Origin: SAR324 cluster bacterium lautmerah10
GTDB taxonomy: Bacteria > SAR324 > NAC60-12
Direction: 5' to 3'
DNA: 54,560 nucleotides
NCBI GenBank assembly: GCA_001469005.2
Contig: LNZD02000038.1
Coordinates: 1 to 54,560 of the forward strand
Part shown: positions 38,574 to 46,853 of the stretch, piece after piece
How positions within the stretch are numbered: the first letter of the stretch is position 1
How the letters are laid out: each line of letters starts with the position of its first letter
Translations under genes and position numbers: made by a program
The notes under the pieces: generated by a model
The model's database searches: none
Seen by the model: only the letters and a program-made list of their open reading frames with translations
Told to the model about the DNA's origin: nothing

Positions 38574-38807
38574 GTGACGATAGAATTGTTTTTCTCACTC
38601 ATTTTGGTTTTTGCAGGGATTTCCTGCATTTTGGAACTGTATCTTAAATTTTTGGAAATCACTGAGGATTCAGAACGAATCATTATTGGTGTAATGAAAA
38701 CCAGTCCCATCCGTTTCCGAGAAGAAACTTTCCAAAAGGTGTCCTTCTTCAGAACTTTGGAAAAAACTCCAACACCGGAATATTTCCCGCAAAAAAAGGC
38801 CGCCTGA
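38574..38807 (+). CDS. Small membrane protein, 77 aa
   Basis: One N-terminal hydrophobic helix (LFFSLILVFAGISCILELYL) then a charged cytoplasmic tail ending TPTPEYFPQKKAA. GTG start with AGGA about 9 nt upstream. No family recognised. A terminator follows at 38899-38929, which supports a plus-strand transcript ending there. Confidence 0.5.
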   Translation: MTIELFFSLILVFAGISCILELYLKFLEITEDSERIIIGVMKTSPIRFREETFQKVSFFRTLEKTPTPEYFPQKKAA

Positions 38808-38898
38808 AAATGATTTAATTTTCAGTTCAGTTGACTAACAAACTTAAATTGAATTTCTTGGGAGATCTGGACCCAATGAAAAGCTTGTCCAGACTTTC

Positions 38899-38929
38899 CG
38901 TGAACAGTTTGAGGCTGTTCACGATTTTT
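38899..38929 (+). terminator. Rho-independent terminator
   Basis: CGTGAACAG (38899-38907), 7-nt loop, CTGTTCACG (38915-38923), then A and five T residues. It is a perfect 9-bp stem and terminates the plus-strand 77-aa gene. The converging 21-aa microprotein gene ends 16 nt beyond. Confidence 0.8.
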
Positions 38930-38944
38930 GAGGAGGAAAAAGTA

Positions 38945-39010
38945 TTAGATGTAATCGATGACGATCAGTCCAGCGAGCATCGCCAATTGGGAAATATAAA
39001 TCAGAGCCAT
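38945..39010 (-). CDS. Hydrophobic microprotein, 21 aa
   Basis: MALIYISQLAMLAGLIVIDYI is almost entirely hydrophobic and would form one short transmembrane helix. The ATG at 39010 is preceded by AAGGAG with 6 nt spacing. It lies 29 nt downstream of the 130-aa hypothetical gene on the same strand and is probably cotranscribed. Its length and composition recall small accessory membrane subunits or regulators, but no function can be assigned. Confidence 0.55.
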   Translation of the reverse strand: MALIYISQLAMLAGLIVIDYI

Positions 39011-39039
39011 TGTTACTCCTTATTTTTTGATGAGTTTTT

Positions 39040-39432
39040 TTAAGTTTCAGAGTCGATCTCTTCACGGATCAACTTCAGCTTATCTTTGACTTCCCGGTAT
39101 TCGGTCTTCGAATCCTGAAAATCCTTCAGATCTGAAATCGCCAGTTCTTCATTAAAAGACGGATTAGAGTCTATGGTTCTTGACTGGTCCTGTTCATGAT
39201 CCATGGATTCTTTCACCTGACGCGTTGCTTCTTCGATGAGCAATGCCTCCTGGTTTTCAATCCGATACTGCAACTCTCCTTCAATCAGTAAAATGGTTTC
39301 AGTCAGAATCCTGCCCCATTCACTGTGTCGTTCATGATCAAAATGCTCATTGGCCGATTTTAGGAGGAGTTTGGACTCATCCATCAATTCGCGGAGAGCA
39401 AGATCATCAATATGGGATAGTTGCTGTTTCAT
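39040..39432 (-). CDS. Hypothetical acidic coiled-coil protein, 130 aa
   Basis: Acidic helical protein: MKQQLSHIDDLALRELMDE, then long Glu/Leu-rich helices (SEWGRILTETILLIEGELQY, EEATRQVKESMDHEQDQS) and a C-terminal KTEYREVKDKLKLIREEID. No signal peptide. It probably forms a coiled coil. No family recognised. The 21-aa microprotein gene follows 29 nt downstream. Confidence 0.6.
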   Translation of the reverse strand: MKQQLSHIDDLALRELMDESKLLLKSANEHFDHERHSEWGRILTETILLIEGELQYRIENQEALLIEEATRQVKESMDHEQDQSRTIDSNPSFNEELAISDLKDFQDSKTEYREVKDKLKLIREEIDSET

Positions 39433-39554
39433 GACGGCTTTGCTTAGAGAACTGAGTTTGAGCCATTGATTGAAGCCAAGTCATATATAGCCTTGGCTAC
39501 AATTAATATGCCAAATCAAAATTTAAGCAAAGAACTGGCTTTGGACTGAATAAC

Positions 39555-40313
39555 TTATCCGCGGCCGATGAAGGGCATTTGGGTTGCCATCACCGTCATG
39601 AATTGGACATTGGCGTCCAATGGCAACCCAGCCATGTAGACTACAGCCTGGGCGACATGATCTGGGTCGATGGTGGGTTCGGTTGAGGTGGTTCCATTGG
39701 CTTGAAGGACTCCCTTTTTCATTCTGGCAGTCATATCGGTTTCCGCATTACCAATATCGATTTGACCGCAGGCAATATTGTATGCTCTGCCGTCCAGTGA
39801 TGAAGAACGGGTAAGCCCCGTTATGGCATGTTTGGTTGCAGTGTAGGGTGATGAAAAGGGCCTTGGCACATGCGCGGAAATGGAACCGTTGTTGATAATC
39901 CGTCCTCCCTGAGGATTCTGTTCTTTCATAATTCTGAAAGCTTCCTGGGTGCAGAGAAAAGCCCCTGTGAGATTGATATCGACCACCGATTTCCATTGTT
40001 CAACAGTCAGGTTCTCAAGAGGGATGGCAGGTGCACCGATGCCTGCATTGTTGAAGAGCAGGTCCAATCTGCCAAACTGCTCTTTTGTTACAGTGAAAAG
40101 GGACTTTATCGATTTGGGGTCTGAGACATCACAGCTTACGATCAGGCATTTAGAGGCATTCATTCCTGCCAAGGTTTTGGTTTCTTCCAGTGCATCCTCC
40201 CTCCTTCCTACAAGAACAAGATGATAACCTGCTTCAAGGAGTGCTAGAGAAGAATGTCTTCCGACACCTGATCCTGCTCCGGTGACCAATGCCACCCGTT
40301 TTGATTCAGTCAT
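39555..40313 (-). CDS. Short-chain dehydrogenase/reductase
   Basis: 252-residue classical SDR: nucleotide-binding [24 protein letters not shown] in [11 protein letters not shown], the catalytic Ser in [10 protein letters not shown] and Tyr-x3-Lys in [13 protein letters not shown]. Its C-terminal [14 protein letters not shown] is typical of a conserved SDR group of unassigned substrate. It precedes a LysE-family exporter gene on the same strand by 37 nt (ends 40313, that gene starts at 40977). Confidence 0.85.
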   Translation of the reverse strand: MTESKRVALVTGAGSGVGRHSSLALLEAGYHLVLVGRREDALEETKTLAGMNASKCLIVSCDVSDPKSIKSLFTVTKEQFGRLDLLFNNAGIGAPAIPLENLTVEQWKSVVDINLTGAFLCTQEAFRIMKEQNPQGGRIINNGSISAHVPRPFSSPYTATKHAITGLTRSSSLDGRAYNIACGQIDIGNAETDMTARMKKGVLQANGTTSTEPTIDPDHVAQAVVYMAGLPLDANVQFMTVMATQMPFIGRG

Positions 40314-40350
40314 TTAAAAGGTTATGGATAAGAGTATATTCAACGATGAT

Positions 40351-40977
40351 TCAAATCAGAGGATCATTGAAAAAAACACGAAGAGCAATCAGAATCAGGA
40401 GGATTCCGATGGCACGGTCCACCCAAACCCCGTATTTGCGAAGTTGCTTGAGAAGGAATTTTTGAGAAACAAAAATGGCAATCAGGCTGTACCAAAGACC
40501 ATCAATCAGCATTGGGGTTGCGACCATGATGGAGGAATTCAAGAGATTGGTGGCCTGATCGACAAACTGGCTGAAGAGGGCGACGAAAAAGGCTGAAATT
40601 TTAGGATTTAGCAGAGAGATGGCTAACCCGTCCCTGGCTGCAGAGGAAATCTGCAGTGTTGAAATTTGACTTTCATTCTGGGCTATCAGTCCTTTTTTTG
40701 CAGTCACCCCCTGCCAGCCAAGCCAAAGCAGATAAATGGCCCCAACCCAAGTCAATACCCTGAAAATGATCGGCGCCTCCTGGATCAAGATGACCAATCC
40801 CGTCACACTGAGTAGGGCGTATACCCCGATGCCGAAAGCATGGGAAACCCCGGTGGCAATTCCATGAGAGCGGGAACCGATTACCGTGTTTCGAATCACC
40901 GTAGCCAAACTCGGACCGGGGGACATAGCTCCAAGTAGGCAGACGAGAGCGAAAGGCAGCCAGGTTGAAAGATTCAA
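40351..40977 (-). CDS. LysE/RhtB-family exporter
   Basis: 208-residue inner-membrane protein with about six hydrophobic segments; the N-terminal LPFALVCLLGAMSPGPSLATVIRNTVIGSRSHGIATGVSHAFG is the family signature, and NPKISAFFVALFSQFV is the second conserved region. These exporters pump amino acids or related metabolites. The exact substrate is unknown. The SDR gene follows 37 nt downstream on the same strand. Confidence 0.88.
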   Translation of the reverse strand: MNLSTWLPFALVCLLGAMSPGPSLATVIRNTVIGSRSHGIATGVSHAFGIGVYALLSVTGLVILIQEAPIIFRVLTWVGAIYLLWLGWQGVTAKKGLIAQNESQISTLQISSAARDGLAISLLNPKISAFFVALFSQFVDQATNLLNSSIMVATPMLIDGLWYSLIAIFVSQKFLLKQLRKYGVWVDRAIGILLILIALRVFFNDPLI

Positions 40978-41105
40978 GGCAGTTGAATGGGAAATGGGTT
41001 TTGATCAAAGTTTTTGTAAGCATAATAAAATATCATAAGTCCTTGAAAATACAAAGGACTTAAGCAATTCCATTATAAAGTTCGTCTTACAAAATTATTC
41101 ATTTC

Positions 41106-42200
41106 ATGTCGGATTCGAGGAAAATCATCCATATCGACATGGACGCGTTTTATGCGTCGGTGGAGCAACTCGACCAGCCTCAATTCCGAGGGAAACCCCT
41201 GGCGGTGGGAGGGCCTTCAGAAAAACGCGGGGTGATTGCCGCCGCAAGTTATGAAGCAAGGAAATTTGGTGTGAGGTCCGCCATGCCGACTGCGGAAGCA
41301 TTTCGACGGTGCCCGGAATTGAATCTGGTTTCTCCGCGTTTTCCGCGTTACCGAGAAATTTCAGAACAAGTTCATGGAATTTTTCGATGCTACACCGATC
41401 TCATTGAACCCGTCGCCCTGGATGAGGCCTGGTTGGATGTCAGTGCCAACCTGATCAGGGAGCCTTCCGGTACCAGGGTTGCGGAACGGATCAAATCGGA
41501 AATCCTTGAGCAGACTGCACTCACCTGCTCTGCAGGAGTCTCCTACAACAAATTCCTGGCAAAGATCGCAAGTGAAGAAAACAAACCGGATGGTCTCTTC
41601 GTCATCACTCCTGAACAGGCATCGGCTTTTCTGAAAGTACTTCCAGTCAGAAAAATTCCCGGAGTCGGAAGGGTGACTGAAGAAAAACTCCGTGATTTCG
41701 GAATTGAGATCACAGAGGACTTGCTCAAAAAAGATGCGGAATGGCTCAATCAACACTTTGGCAAATTTGGAATGGTGCTTTTTCAGCGTGCGAGAGGAAT
41801 CGACCACCGGCCTGTTGAACCTGAACGGGAAACCAAATCCGTTAGTGTTGAAACGACCTTTGACCGCAATCTTACCAATCTTGAAGAACTGGACCTAGAA
41901 CTGCAAAACCTGACTGAAAAACTGCTTCAGCGTCTCGACCGCAACGGAATTTGCGGTTCCACTCTGACCCTGAAATTGAAATTTGCCGATTTTGAACAAA
42001 TCACTCGTTCAGAAAGCCGAAGCCTCCCTTTTGACCGAAGTTCTCTTCTTGAAACCGGAAAAAGAAAACTGCATCAATGCTGTTCCAGGGAGTATCCCGG
42101 GCGCCCGATTCGGCTTCTTGGAATAGGAATTTCAAATTTTGGAAAACCTCCGAGAGTCGTACAACTGGATTTTTTTGAGGACCTGAAGATTCCTGTTTAG
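41106..42200 (+). CDS. dinB: DNA polymerase IV (Y family)
   Basis: Translesion polymerase. 364 residues: palm motif IIHIDMDAFYASVEQLDQP with the catalytic Asp, YEARKFGVRSAMPT, the second acidic pair in VALDEAWLDVS, then HhH IPGVGRVTEEKL and the little-finger domain. The C-terminus carries a likely sliding-clamp binding peptide VQLDFFEDL. No LexA box is evident upstream, so SOS control cannot be confirmed. All catalytic motifs are present. Confidence 0.95.
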   Translation: MSDSRKIIHIDMDAFYASVEQLDQPQFRGKPLAVGGPSEKRGVIAAASYEARKFGVRSAMPTAEAFRRCPELNLVSPRFPRYREISEQVHGIFRCYTDLIEPVALDEAWLDVSANLIREPSGTRVAERIKSEILEQTALTCSAGVSYNKFLAKIASEENKPDGLFVITPEQASAFLKVLPVRKIPGVGRVTEEKLRDFGIEITEDLLKKDAEWLNQHFGKFGMVLFQRARGIDHRPVEPERETKSVSVETTFDRNLTNLEELDLELQNLTEKLLQRLDRNGICGSTLTLKLKFADFEQITRSESRSLPFDRSSLLETGKRKLHQCCSREYPGRPIRLLGIGISNFGKPPRVVQLDFFEDLKIPV

Positions 42201-42232
42201 TCCTGATGAACCTGAACCGGATTGACGGAAAC

Positions 42233-42541
42233 TCAGTCTTTTTGGATATAAAGTTTCCATAGATTCGGTTCCTTCAGGCTATCAAGGTGGGTTGCTCCGA
42301 TTTCCGGGCATAGTGCGGGAAGCGTTTCCAGGGAGGGAGGGTTGTTGATCAACACTTCGACAATTTCTCCAGATTCCATTCCCTTGATGCTTTTCTTCAA
42401 TTTCAACTGGGGTCGAGGGCAGGTGTCTCCGATGCAGTCCAAGCGGTTGTTCACCGTGACTTTCGTCCCGTCCTGCAGTTGTACTTCCCAGGAGCGCATC
42501 TTGTTTGTTTCCACGTTTTGAGGAGATTGAAAAAGTCCCAT
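42233..42541 (-). CDS. TusA-family sulfur carrier protein
   Basis: 102-residue protein with the TusA signature CIGDTCPRPQLKLKKSIKGM; the first Cys of the CPxP motif carries persulfide sulfur. The N-terminus is about 25 residues longer than minimal TusA. A good ribosome site (AAGGATAGC before ATG 42541) supports that start. It follows three DsrE-like genes on the same strand, a layout that suggests sulfur relay. A weak hairpin (42584-42599) separates it from the preceding gene. Confidence 0.85.
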   Translation of the reverse strand: MGLFQSPQNVETNKMRSWEVQLQDGTKVTVNNRLDCIGDTCPRPQLKLKKSIKGMESGEIVEVLINNPPSLETLPALCPEIGATHLDSLKEPNLWKLYIQKD

Positions 42542-42583
42542 GCTATCCTTGTAAAATAAGATCAGTTTATTGAATGATTCAAA

Positions 42584-42599
42584 AGACGGGAAAACGTCT
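42584..42599 (-). terminator. Weak hairpin between DsrE-like gene and tusA-like gene
   Basis: On the minus strand AGACG, a 6-nt loop, then CGTCT followed by TTTTG. A five-pair stem is too weak to be a certain terminator. It could attenuate transcription into tusA. Confidence 0.3.
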
Positions 42600-42775
42600 C
42601 ATATGGAAATGATGCGGTCTGCCTTGATGATCAAATCGAGGGCTTCATCCCAGTCTTCATCATCTTTCAGATGCTGCAGATGAAGGTGGGTCAAATCCTG
42701 TTTCTGTTCAAATATTTTCAGCATCTCCTCCAGTTCAGTACTTTCATCAAAACAGGATGTATGAACGACAATCAT
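42599..42775 (-). CDS. Small DsrE/DsrH-like protein, 58 aa
   Basis: 58 residues starting MIVVHTSCFDESTELEEMLK and ending ALDLIIKADRIISI. A beta-alpha-beta pattern with a Cys in the first loop suggests a truncated DsrE/TusB-type fold. It is about 30 residues shorter than known DsrH/TusB proteins. It lies 10 nt after the preceding DsrE-like gene. Its last residues (ADRIISI) echo the last residues of its two neighbours (CRKVISL, ADQTISL). The AGAG ribosome site is weak. Confidence 0.5.
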   Translation of the reverse strand: MIVVHTSCFDESTELEEMLKIFEQKQDLTHLHLQHLKDDEDWDEALDLIIKADRIISI

Positions 42776-42785
42776 TGTTTTCTCT

Positions 42786-43076
42786 TCATAAACTGATTGT
42801 TTGATCCGCCTCTTCCATTAAGCGGGAAGCATCCAACCCATCCAGACATTCGATCTGGTTTCCCATAGAAGGAAGAATCGTTTTTGGAACGATCTCCGAG
42901 AATTCAAGCAGTTCCAAATACTCCTTCGCTTCTTCAGTTCCCAAATCCGCTTCACACAAAAAAAGAATCTGTACCTGATGGTCATGAATCGTCAAACCAG
43001 CCGCAACCCGCATCGCTTCGATCGGATCCCGACGGGCCAATACTAGTAGATTTTTGATTTCCGATGCTTGATTCAC
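42786..43076 (-). CDS. DsrE-like protein, 96 aa
   Basis: Begins MNQASEIKNLLVLARRDPIE and contains RVAAGLTIHDHQVQILFLCEADL, the strand-helix-strand core of the DsrE/TusD family, ending MEEADQTISL. Cysteine in FLCEADLG and in IECLDGLD could carry sulfur, but the classical TusD active-site Cys context is not clear. It overlaps the gene upstream by 4 nt (ATGA) and precedes the 58-aa gene by 10 nt. Family assignment is by pattern. Confidence 0.6.
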   Translation of the reverse strand: MNQASEIKNLLVLARRDPIEAMRVAAGLTIHDHQVQILFLCEADLGTEEAKEYLELLEFSEIVPKTILPSMGNQIECLDGLDASRLMEEADQTISL

Positions 43077-43363
43077 AGACTGATTACTTTTCTACAGCGT
43101 CCCATTAGGTGACTGTTGTCAGATTGGCTGCCGAATTCCGCAGGACATTCCTTTCCCGGCAGGTGAAGATTCCAGGCGTGTTTGCAGACGATGAGAGCAT
43201 CGGCCGCACTCAATGCCTGTTGAATTGACTGCACCTCAAGCAGTTTTACCCCGTCATTGGTCAAAAAACAGGCCCATTGGATTCCAGAACGGGCACAGGC
43301 CCTTGCCAAATGGTCCAACACTCCTCTTGAATGAGGAGTCGCGATGTGGATCAGGAGGTCCAT
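43073..43363 (-). CDS. DsrE/DsrF-like sulfur-relay protein, 96 aa
   Basis: Starts MDLLIHIATPHSRGVLDHLA and has VCKHAWNLHLPGKECPAEFGSQSDNSHLMG near its end. The ADALIVCKHAW Cys and the ECPAEFGSQ Cys fit a DsrE-like sulfurtransferase fold with two potential sulfur-bearing cysteines. Start at ATG 43363, because the longer upstream frame adds a non-homologous tail. It overlaps the next gene by 4 nt. Part of a four-gene group ending with the TusA-like carrier. Confidence 0.65.
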   Translation of the reverse strand: MDLLIHIATPHSRGVLDHLARACARSGIQWACFLTNDGVKLLEVQSIQQALSAADALIVCKHAWNLHLPGKECPAEFGSQSDNSHLMGRCRKVISL

Positions 43364-43618
43364 AAAAAAATTTGGAAAACAATGGGTGGGCGGGTTATGC
43401 TTGATCTTCAAGCATTGAAAATCATTCTCCCTGAGAAACCAGGGGTGTCAAGTCCTGATTTTCCATATCACCGCCGATCATGAAATAAATTCCTGAATCT
43501 TCTACAAATTTCTACAAAGTCTTCAAATTTCCTCCATATTCTGGATCTAGAATGAAATCACCCTGAACGGAGGAAATGGTTCCTCCGGGATGATTAATCT
43601 CAAACCGAAAGAGGAATT

Positions 43619-44101
43619 ATGAGAAAAGGGTGGATTTTAGCACCGGCACTGCTTGCCGGCATCACGTTGTTTTTGGCATCAGACCTGTTTGCCTGGGGAG
43701 ACCGGGGCGGAAAACGAGGAGGGCCTTATTGGCAGGGGTCTTCCGCTGAACAAAACTGGAGTGGCCCCGGCTCACGATATGCTAATCGTGGTCCTGGAAA
43801 GCGTGGTTATGGAATGATGGGCCTCGGAATGCGAGGACCTGGCGGATTCATGTTCATTGAAATGCAGCAGATGATGAGCGAGTCCATCGCTGAACTGAGT
43901 GGAAAATCAGTTGATGAGATTTCAGCTGATCTCAAAACCCATTCGATGCGGGCATTGTTGATGAAGTATGAAATCAATCTCGACAAGCTTCATGAAACGA
44001 TGAAGCCCAAGGTAGAAGCCTTTATCAACAAAGCAGCCGAAGAAGGCCGCATCACACAGCAGGAAAAGGAATTCATGCTCAATCACCCGCGAATGCGCTG
44101 A
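43619..44101 (+). CDS. Exported Gly/Arg-rich protein, 160 aa
   Basis: Signal peptide (ILAPALLAGITLFLASDLFA) then a Gly/Arg/Trp-rich low-complexity region (RGGKRGGPYWQGSS, RGPGKRGYGMMGLGMRGPGG) and a C-terminal helical domain (IAELSGKSVDEISADLKTH, EAFINKAAEEGRITQQEKEFMLNH). The last part resembles small periplasmic helical proteins whose tail has a G-K/R-I-T-Q motif. GAGGA upstream of the ATG. The neighbours give no functional hint. Confidence 0.65.
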   Translation: MRKGWILAPALLAGITLFLASDLFAWGDRGGKRGGPYWQGSSAEQNWSGPGSRYANRGPGKRGYGMMGLGMRGPGGFMFIEMQQMMSESIAELSGKSVDEISADLKTHSMRALLMKYEINLDKLHETMKPKVEAFINKAAEEGRITQQEKEFMLNHPRMR

Positions 44102-44297
44102 TTCCTGTTCTTCACTCCAACCCCTCCTCAAAGGGAATCCTGCTTAGTTAAGGTAGGGTTCCCACCCCATTTCAATATCAAACAAACAAGTTGGATTTGC
44201 ACTTGGACTCTCAAACAAGGATCATCAGATTAGGTTAAAAAACATTAAAATTGAATGATACATACGTTTTTGAAGATACATTTTGAGGAGAATCATC

Positions 44298-44327
44298 ATG
44301 TCCCAGAAACCAAAAATTTTTGATTGA
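44298..44327 (+). other. Nine-codon reading frame ending directly at the M20 peptidase start
   Basis: ATG TCC through GAT TGA encodes MSQKPKIFD and its stop codon is followed immediately by the ATG of the M20 gene, in the same frame. A strong GAGGAG site sits 7 nt before this ATG, while the M20 ATG itself has none. It is either a leader peptide allowing re-initiation or the former N-terminus of the peptidase cut by a nonsense codon. Confidence 0.5.
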
Positions 44328-45629
44328 ATGAGCAGAGAAAAGTTACTGGAGCGGATTGAAGGAAAACGTGAGGAGTTGACGGATCTGACCTGCGAACTCG
44401 TCAGGATTCCGACGGTGAACCCACCGGGAGATGCTTATACTGACTGTGCCCGTTTTCTGGGAACACGTTTGGAGAAACGAGGATTCGAGGTCGGCTATCA
44501 TCGGGCTGAGGGAACGCCCGGAGACAATGATCGTTACCCGAGAACGAACCTGGTGGCAAGGCTCGAAGGACAAGCCTCCGGGCCCTGTGTGCATTTCAAT
44601 GGGCATCTGGATGTAGTGATGGCGGGTAAAGGCTGGACGGAAGACCCCTTTGGTGCGGTTGTCAAAGAAGGACGAATCTATGGACGAGGGACCTGTGACA
44701 TGAAGGGGGGAATTGCAGCCGCGATCATTGCCATGGAAAGTCTGCTGGAGGAAGGAATTTCTTTTCCCGGAGCCTTGGAGTTTTCCGGAACCGTCGATGA
44801 AGAAACCGGGGGATACGGAGGAGTGGCCTACCTCGCACATCAGGGTTTTTTTTCAAAACCCCGGGTTGATCATGTGATCATTCCGGAGCCGCTGAATGTC
44901 GACCGCATTTGTCTCGGACATCGTGGTGCCTGGTGGTCCCAGGTAGAAACCCACGGTCGCATTGCTCATGGCTCGATGCCGTTTCTGGGAGATTGTGCCA
45001 TTCGTCATATTCTTGGAGATTGTGCCATTCGTCATATGGGGGCGTTCACACAATTGTTGGAGAAAAGACTGTATCCTGAATTGGACAAAAAGCAGACGAA
45101 GATGCCTGTGGTCCCAGAGGGAGCCAAAAGGTCCACACTGAACCTTCAGGCGGTTCACGGCGGTGAGGAGGAATCTTATGATGGAATGCCAAGTCCCTGT
45201 GTTCCGGATTCCTGCAGGATGGTTCTCGACCGGCGTTTCTTAATTGAAGAATCCCTCGAGGAGGTAAAAGCTGAAGTACACGAACTCTTGGAAGAACTGG
45301 TCCGCACCCGTCCTGGATTCCGCTATTCGATCAGTGACATCATGGAATTCCATCCAACCATGACCGAGTCCGATGCTCCGGTGGTCAAGGCGGTGGAGGA
45401 TGCGATCGGTTCGGTTTTAAATACAGTTCCCGAAAAGATCATTTCACCAGGGACTTACGACCAGAAACACATCGCCCGCATCGGTCATCTGCACGACTGC
45501 ATTGCCTACGGTCCCGGCATACTGGACTTGGCCCATCAGCCCGATGAGTATGTAGTCATTGACGACATGGTCAAATCCTCACAGGTGATGGCCTTGGCCA
45601 CACTGAAACTGCTTGGACTCGAAGTCTGA
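44328..45629 (+). CDS. M20-family metallopeptidase (ArgE/DapE type) with an internal 9-residue duplication
   Basis: 433-residue zinc amidohydrolase acting on N-acyl amino acids or dipeptides. Metal ligands: HFNGHLDVV, GRGTCDMKGGIAA, and the DEETGGYGG Glu pair; a late His lies in DQKHIARIG. The dimerisation domain contains AHGSMPFLGDCAIRHI, then a second near-identical GDCAIRHM, where one unit is normal. The 27-bp tandem duplication adds nine residues near the substrate face. The zinc ligands are intact. It precedes the P1 peptidase gene by about 100 nt, hinting at a peptide-degrading region. The start lacks a ribosome site, see the 9-codon frame upstream. Confidence 0.85.
   Translation: MSREKLLERIEGKREELTDLTCELVRIPTVNPPGDAYTDCARFLGTRLEKRGFEVGYHRAEGTPGDNDRYPRTNLVARLEGQASGPCVHFNGHLDVVMAGKGWTEDPFGAVVKEGRIYGRGTCDMKGGIAAAIIAMESLLEEGISFPGALEFSGTVDEETGGYGGVAYLAHQGFFSKPRVDHVIIPEPLNVDRICLGHRGAWWSQVETHGRIAHGSMPFLGDCAIRHILGDCAIRHMGAFTQLLEKRLYPELDKKQTKMPVVPEGAKRSTLNLQAVHGGEEESYDGMPSPCVPDSCRMVLDRRFLIEESLEEVKAEVHELLEELVRTRPGFRYSISDIMEFHPTMTESDAPVVKAVEDAIGSVLNTVPEKIISPGTYDQKHIARIGHLHDCIAYGPGILDLAHQPDEYVVIDDMVKSSQVMALATLKLLGLEV
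44983..45036 (+). repeat. 27-bp tandem duplication inside the M20 gene
   Basis: Units 44983-45009 and 45010-45036 differ at one base (G versus T at the fifth position). The copy number is one more than the family norm, and the insertion is in frame. It suggests slippage in replication, relatively recent because only one difference has accumulated. Confidence 0.9.
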
Positions 45630-45732
45630 GGTTTCTTTTTAGCATCTTAATCGATCGGTCGTTTTATCTTTTCAGAGTCGTTAATTTCTTCTCTTTTTCC
45701 TTCATGATTTTCATATTCAAGAGTTTCCAAAG

Positions 45733-46749
45733 ATGATTCGTCCTGGTCCCGCTAATCACATCATTGACGTTCCTGGGATCAATATCGGACACGCCCATGA
45801 CTCGACCATGATCACCGGAGTCAGTGTAGTGCTTCCGGATCGGCCTGCAGTGGCTGCAGTGGACTGCCGGGGAGGTGCTCCCTGCACCCGGGAAACCGAA
45901 TTGATGCGGCCTGAAAATTTGGTGGAAGAAGTTCATGCCATAGTTCTGAGCGGAGGTTCCACGCAGGGACTTGATGCCGCATCGGGAGTTTCAGATTGGC
46001 TGAGAGAGGAACATCGAGGATTCCAGATTGGCAAAGATCTGGTGGTGCCGATCGTTCCTTCGGCCTGCATCTTTGATCTCAACAACGGCGGAGACAAGTC
46101 TGATTTGAATCCTGGGAAATATCGACAAATGGGATATGAAGCGGTTTCTTCAGCAGCCCAAGAAACTGGTCAGGGGAATTTCGGAGCGGGAATGGGTGCA
46201 AAAGCAGGAACGCTTAAAGGCGGAATGGGTTCGGTCTCACTCATGGATGATGAAGGCAACATCGTGGGAGCTTTGTCGGTATCAAATCCTTTTGGTTCTG
46301 TCACCCTGCCGGATAGGCCCGAGTTCTGGGCCTGGCCTTTTGAACGCGAAAGCGAGTTTGGCGGACTTCCTCCTCCCAGCATGGAATCACCCCTACCTTT
46401 AAATTATGATCAGCACTCATTTTTTCAAGAAGTGACCAACACAACTTTGATGGTGGTTGCTCTCAATGTTGAACTAACCCGATCAGAGGCTTTGCGGGTG
46501 GCGATCATGGCCCAGGATGGTTTGGCAAGAGCCGTTCGCCCCTCACATTGCCCAAACGATGGAGATACTCTTTTTGTTCTTTGCACCGGAGAGAAAAAAT
46601 TTAAAAAAGGAGACACTGCAACACTCTACAGGTTGGGAATGATGGCCGCAGACTGTATTGCAAGATCGATTGCCAGGGGTGTTTATGAGGCAGAAAGTAT
46701 GGGCAGATGGCCTTCCTACCGGGATCATTTCAATCTTATTCAATTCTAA
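45733..46749 (+). CDS. P1 family peptidase (DmpA-like aminopeptidase)
   Basis: 338 residues of the self-processing N-terminal nucleophile family (peptidase family S58, L-aminopeptidase/D-esterase). Family features: ITGVSVVLPDRPAVAAVDCRGGAPCTRETELM, VLSGGSTQGLDAASGV, GNFGAGMGAKAG, and the autoprocessing region VTNTTLMVVALN, where the second Thr is the likely nucleophile that starts the beta chain after cleavage. Predicted cytoplasmic. It lies between an M20 peptidase and a dipeptide transporter, consistent with peptide catabolism. A terminator follows. Confidence 0.85.
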   Translation: MIRPGPANHIIDVPGINIGHAHDSTMITGVSVVLPDRPAVAAVDCRGGAPCTRETELMRPENLVEEVHAIVLSGGSTQGLDAASGVSDWLREEHRGFQIGKDLVVPIVPSACIFDLNNGGDKSDLNPGKYRQMGYEAVSSAAQETGQGNFGAGMGAKAGTLKGGMGSVSLMDDEGNIVGALSVSNPFGSVTLPDRPEFWAWPFERESEFGGLPPPSMESPLPLNYDQHSFFQEVTNTTLMVVALNVELTRSEALRVAIMAQDGLARAVRPSHCPNDGDTLFVLCTGEKKFKKGDTATLYRLGMMAADCIARSIARGVYEAESMGRWPSYRDHFNLIQF

Positions 46750-46751
46750 AA

Positions 46752-46772
46752 CTCAAACGGGTTTGAGGTTTT
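46752..46772 (+). terminator. Probable terminator after the P1 peptidase gene
   Basis: CTCAAAC (46752-46758), GG, GTTTGAG (46761-46767) followed by GTTTT; flanking A and T residues could extend the stem. Short T tract makes it moderate. It begins 3 nt after the stop codon. Confidence 0.55.
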
Positions 46773-46853
46773 CCAGCGAATCTGTGAGGATTGCCTGATT
46801 CAAACGTTCATTGTTTAGGCTCAACAGTAAACCTTGTTTTATGGAGAATGGTC

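Noticed and set aside
38831-39043. Plus-strand open frame of 70 codons
   Set aside because: It crosses the terminator at 38899-38929 and the microprotein gene, has no ribosome site and shows no protein-like pattern.
43073-43411. Longer start for the first DsrE-like gene
   Set aside because: The additional 16 residues (MKIKHNPPTHCFPNFF) are not typical of the family and lack a ribosome site; ATG 43363 is preferred.
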